Shown: one piece after another, positions 61,998 to 64,000 of the stretch | Position numbering within the stretch: the stretch's first letter is position 1 | How the letters are laid out: every line of letters begins with the position of its first letter | Source: Comamonas sp. lk | GTDB taxonomy: Bacteria; Pseudomonadota; Gammaproteobacteria; Burkholderiales; Burkholderiaceae_C | Length of the DNA: 64,000 nt | Assembly: GCF_900564145.1 (NCBI RefSeq) | Contig: NZ_UOOB01000001.1 | Span: 3,164,754-3,228,753 of the forward strand | Reading direction: 5' to 3' | Notes under the pieces: generated by a model | Told to the model about the DNA's origin: nothing | The model's database searches: none | Seen by the model: only the letters and a program-made list of their open reading frames with translations | Translations under genes and position numbers: made by a program

Positions 61998-63128
61998 CTA
62001 GCGCAACAGCGCCTCTATCTCAAAGCGGTAGTGCTTGACGCCGGCATTCAAGACCTTGCTGAACTTGCCAAAATCCAGGGGCTTGCCGGACGCACCAAAG
62101 CGTTGCTCAAAGCGATCGATCAGGGGCGGGTCGAACAGCACAAACATCCGCCGCTCCAACTCCAGCCCCTCGGAGCGAAAGTCCTTGCCATGGGCGTAGT
62201 CGTACAACATCACCAACGCCCAGGCTCCGGCCATGAAATGCCCGCCCGCCAGCACGCTGAGCTCACCGCTGCGCAAGGCAGCGAACGCAGCGGGCGAGGT
62301 GTTGACGGTGCTGAAAAAACCATCTCTTCCCGGTGTGCCGCCCCGCGCCCGCCAGGCCTGCATGGCACCCAAAGCCATCTCGTCATTGCCAGTCCAGACC
62401 AGGCGCGCTTCGGGATAGCGCTGCGCCAGCACGCGCATCTGCTCGGCTGCCTTATCCCTGCGCCATTCGCCGTTGACCTCCTGCACCAGGATGACATCAG
62501 CATCTTCGGCCACCGCCTTGCGCATGCCAGCGTTCCTGGCCATCGAGCTCAGCGTGGATCGATCTCCGCCAATGGCCAGCAGCTGCAGCCTGCCGTCCTG
62601 AGCCTGGGCTACACGCGAGGCCCGGGCCGTTTCAATCAGGGCCTTGGCCGTCATATAGCCGGCATCCACAGCCCGGGGCTCCAGGCTACCCAGCCAGTGC
62701 TTGAATTTTTCGCGAGGCTGGCCCACCTGGGCACGCTGGATTTGCTGAATCCCGCTGAAGGCCACAAAGCTGTCAATGCCTGCAGCCTCCAGCGCTTTCA
62801 GGATCTCGGGAGCGACGCTGTTTTCGTTCACAAACACCACAAAGCGCGGACGCTCGGCCCTGGCGGCCACATCGCGCGCAATCGCAATCGCCTGCAAGGG
62901 GTTGCGTTCGGCATAGCGCACCTCCAGCGTCATGTGCAGGCTGCGCGCCGCACCTTCCATGGCTTCGGCAGCGTTGCGCCAAAAGGTTTCATCGCTACGC
63001 CCCGGATTGATGAAGACCACGCTTTGCGCCGCCGCCTGAAACGAGAGCAGCAACAAAAATGCAAATACGCCGGCACTGCGGCACATAAGCCGCACCAAAC
63101 GAACAAGCAGCGCCAGCCAAAGCGCCAT
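61998..63128 (-). CDS. Periplasmic binding protein, sugar-binding/LacI-like fold
   Basis: A 376-aa exported protein. A hydrophobic N-terminus ends in LLLLSFQAAAQS. The mature part reads VVFINPGRSDETFWRNAAEAMEGAARSL, which is the type-1 periplasmic-binding-protein opening, and continues with DVILVQEVNGEWRRDKAAEQM and LVWTGNDEMALGAMQAW. No ABC permease or ATPase is adjacent; instead a membrane diguanylate cyclase gene follows, so it probably feeds a ligand signal to that protein. The start is uncertain (63128 or 63086). Confidence 0.86.
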   Translation of the reverse strand: MALWLALLVRLVRLMCRSAGVFAFLLLLSFQAAAQSVVFINPGRSDETFWRNAAEAMEGAARSLHMTLEVRYAERNPLQAIAIARDVAARAERPRFVVFVNENSVAPEILKALEAAGIDSFVAFSGIQQIQRAQVGQPREKFKHWLGSLEPRAVDAGYMTAKALIETARASRVAQAQDGRLQLLAIGGDRSTLSSMARNAGMRKAVAEDADVILVQEVNGEWRRDKAAEQMRVLAQRYPEARLVWTGNDEMALGAMQAWRARGGTPGRDGFFSTVNTSPAAFAALRSGELSVLAGGHFMAGAWALVMLYDYAHGKDFRSEGLELERRMFVLFDPPLIDRFEQRFGASGKPLDFGKFSKVLNAGVKHYRFEIEALLR

Positions 63129-63210
63129 GGGATATGCCGACGAATTGAAGTTGTCTACTCCGGAGAACGATCCCGCAGGCTGCGAGCCGCTAAAAACCAC
63201 CCATCCTAAC

Positions 63211-63239
63211 AAAACACCCCGGACTTGCCGGGGTGTTTG
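63211..63239 (-). terminator. Rho-independent terminator of alaS
   Basis: The arms AACACCCCGG / CCGGGGTGTT form a 10-bp stem, followed on the minus strand by TTTTG. It lies 36 bp after the alaS stop. Confidence 0.92.
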
Positions 63240-63274
63240 ACTGAATTGACGCCGTCAGACGTCGAAGTGACGCT

Positions 63275-64000
63275 TTACAGGCGTTCGCTCACCCAGGCCT
63301 GCACCGAAGCCAGGGCCGCAGGCACGGACGCAGCATCGGTGCCGCCAGCCATGGCCATATCGGGCTTGCCGCCGCCCTTGCCGCCCACCTGCTGGGCCAC
63401 AAAGTTCACCAGCTCACCGGCCTTGACCTTGGCCGTCTCGGCCTTGGTCACGCCAGCAGCCAGCTGCACCTTGTCGCCGTCCACTGCCGCCAGCACGATG
63501 ACGGCTGCACCCAGCTTGTCCTTGAGCTTGTCCATGGTCTCGCGCAGGGTCTTGGCATCGGCGCCATCGAGCTTGGCAGCCAGCACCTTCACGCCGTTGA
63601 TCTCGGCAGCCTGCGTGGCCAACTCATCGCCCTGGCTGGAAGCCAGCTTGCCCTTGAGCGCAGAGATTTCCTTTTCCAGCGCCTTGATCTGATCGAGCGC
63701 ACCGCCGATGCGGTTGGTCAGCTCGGCAGCCGGTGCCTTGAAGGCGGCAGAGGCCTGGTCCACGGTGGATTCCAGCGACTGCAGATAGGCCAGGGCATTG
63801 ATGCCGGTCACGCCTTCGATACGGCGCACGCCTGCGGCCACGCCGGATTCGCCCACCACCTTGAACAGGCCGATATCGCCGGTGCGCTGCACATGGGTGC
63901 CGCCGCACAGCTCGCGGCTGGAGCCGATGTCGAGCACGCGCACGGTTTCGCCGTATTTTTCGCCGAACAGCATCATGGCGCCGGTCTTCTGGGCGCTTTC
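63275..64000 (-). CDS. alaS: Alanyl-tRNA synthetase, C-terminal part
   Basis: The last 241 residues of a gene that runs off the right edge. The editing-domain zinc motif [17 protein letters not shown] and the [21 protein letters not shown] region are diagnostic. A coiled coil ([23 protein letters not shown]) and the C-Ala domain ([15 protein letters not shown]) follow. The aminoacylation domain lies outside the window. Confidence 0.97.
   Translation of the reverse strand, partial: ESAQKTGAMMLFGEKYGETVRVLDIGSSRELCGGTHVQRTGDIGLFKVVGESGVAAGVRRIEGVTGINALAYLQSLESTVDQASAAFKAPAAELTNRIGGALDQIKALEKEISALKGKLASSQGDELATQAAEINGVKVLAAKLDGADAKTLRETMDKLKDKLGAAVIVLAAVDGDKVQLAAGVTKAETAKVKAGELVNFVAQQVGGKGGGKPDMAMAGGTDAASVPAALASVQAWVSERL

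Noticed and set aside
1..64000. tRNA, rRNA, transposase, integrase or prophage genes
   Set aside because: None was recognised on either strand; the accessory segment at 16.6-23.9 kb has no mobility gene of its own.

Overview
The window reads as chromosomal DNA of a high-GC betaproteobacterium of the Comamonadaceae, most likely Comamonas or a close relative. This is an inference from protein character (YebC, Upp, RlmB, TrmB, GluQRS, SstT, TrhO), from the high-GC codon use, and from short ATAGC-type dispersed repeats between genes. I found no rRNA, tRNA, transposase, integrase, phage gene or CRISPR array.

Layout. 0-12.4 kb is mostly housekeeping: the 5' end of a YebC gene, a HerA-like DUF853 ATPase, a chemoreceptor, an enoyl-CoA hydratase-family protein, a PLP-dependent dehydratase, upp, an acireductone dioxygenase-like cupin, a second YebC-family protein, a PQQ-type sugar dehydrogenase, two small paralogous-looking membrane proteins, a SpmA-SpmB fusion and an HD hydrolase. 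12.7-16.5 kb is one large autotransporter. 16.55-25.9 kb is an accessory stretch. It starts with a scar made of the two 3' ends of a gene pair that is intact at 23.86-25.84 kb (flavin reductase and NMT1-like binding protein). Between scar and intact pair lie an amino-acid ABC importer without an ATPase gene, a zinc alcohol dehydrogenase, Kup and an EthD-like protein, plus an 11-copy CCAGC pentanucleotide repeat.

25.9-32.7 kb is a complete iron-siderophore signalling locus on the minus strand: ECF sigma factor (with a strong Fur-box match upstream), FecR, DUF3649, PepSY membrane protein, DUF3325 and an STN-containing TonB-dependent receptor. The expected logic is that iron starvation lifts Fur repression of the sigma gene, ligand-loaded receptor signals through FecR, and the sigma factor then drives the receptor. 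33-40 kb holds exonuclease I, a sirtuin and cardiolipin synthase (the last two overlapping), a hipBA toxin-antitoxin pair and a two-gene chromate transporter. 40-50 kb holds an SRPBCC protein, a hybrid histidine kinase with a degenerate receiver, rlmB, sstT, an orphan LolD-like ATPase head-to-head with the esterase tesA, a DUF2189 membrane protein plus an 86-aa Asp/Ser/Gly-rich protein, metC and a BON lipoprotein.

50-64 kb holds a SulP transporter, a diguanylate cyclase overlapping a FlhG/MinD-like ATPase gene, trhO, a WrbA-like flavoprotein, DoxX, a pirin with a divergent LysR regulator, an FAD oxidoreductase, gluQ-trmB, a periplasmic binding protein followed by a frameshifted membrane diguanylate cyclase, and the 3' part of alaS. 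Signals worth a second look are the 16.6-kb scar, the frameshifted cyclase, the pseudo-receiver kinase, the two tandem repeats that could vary in length, and several palindromic operator candidates.
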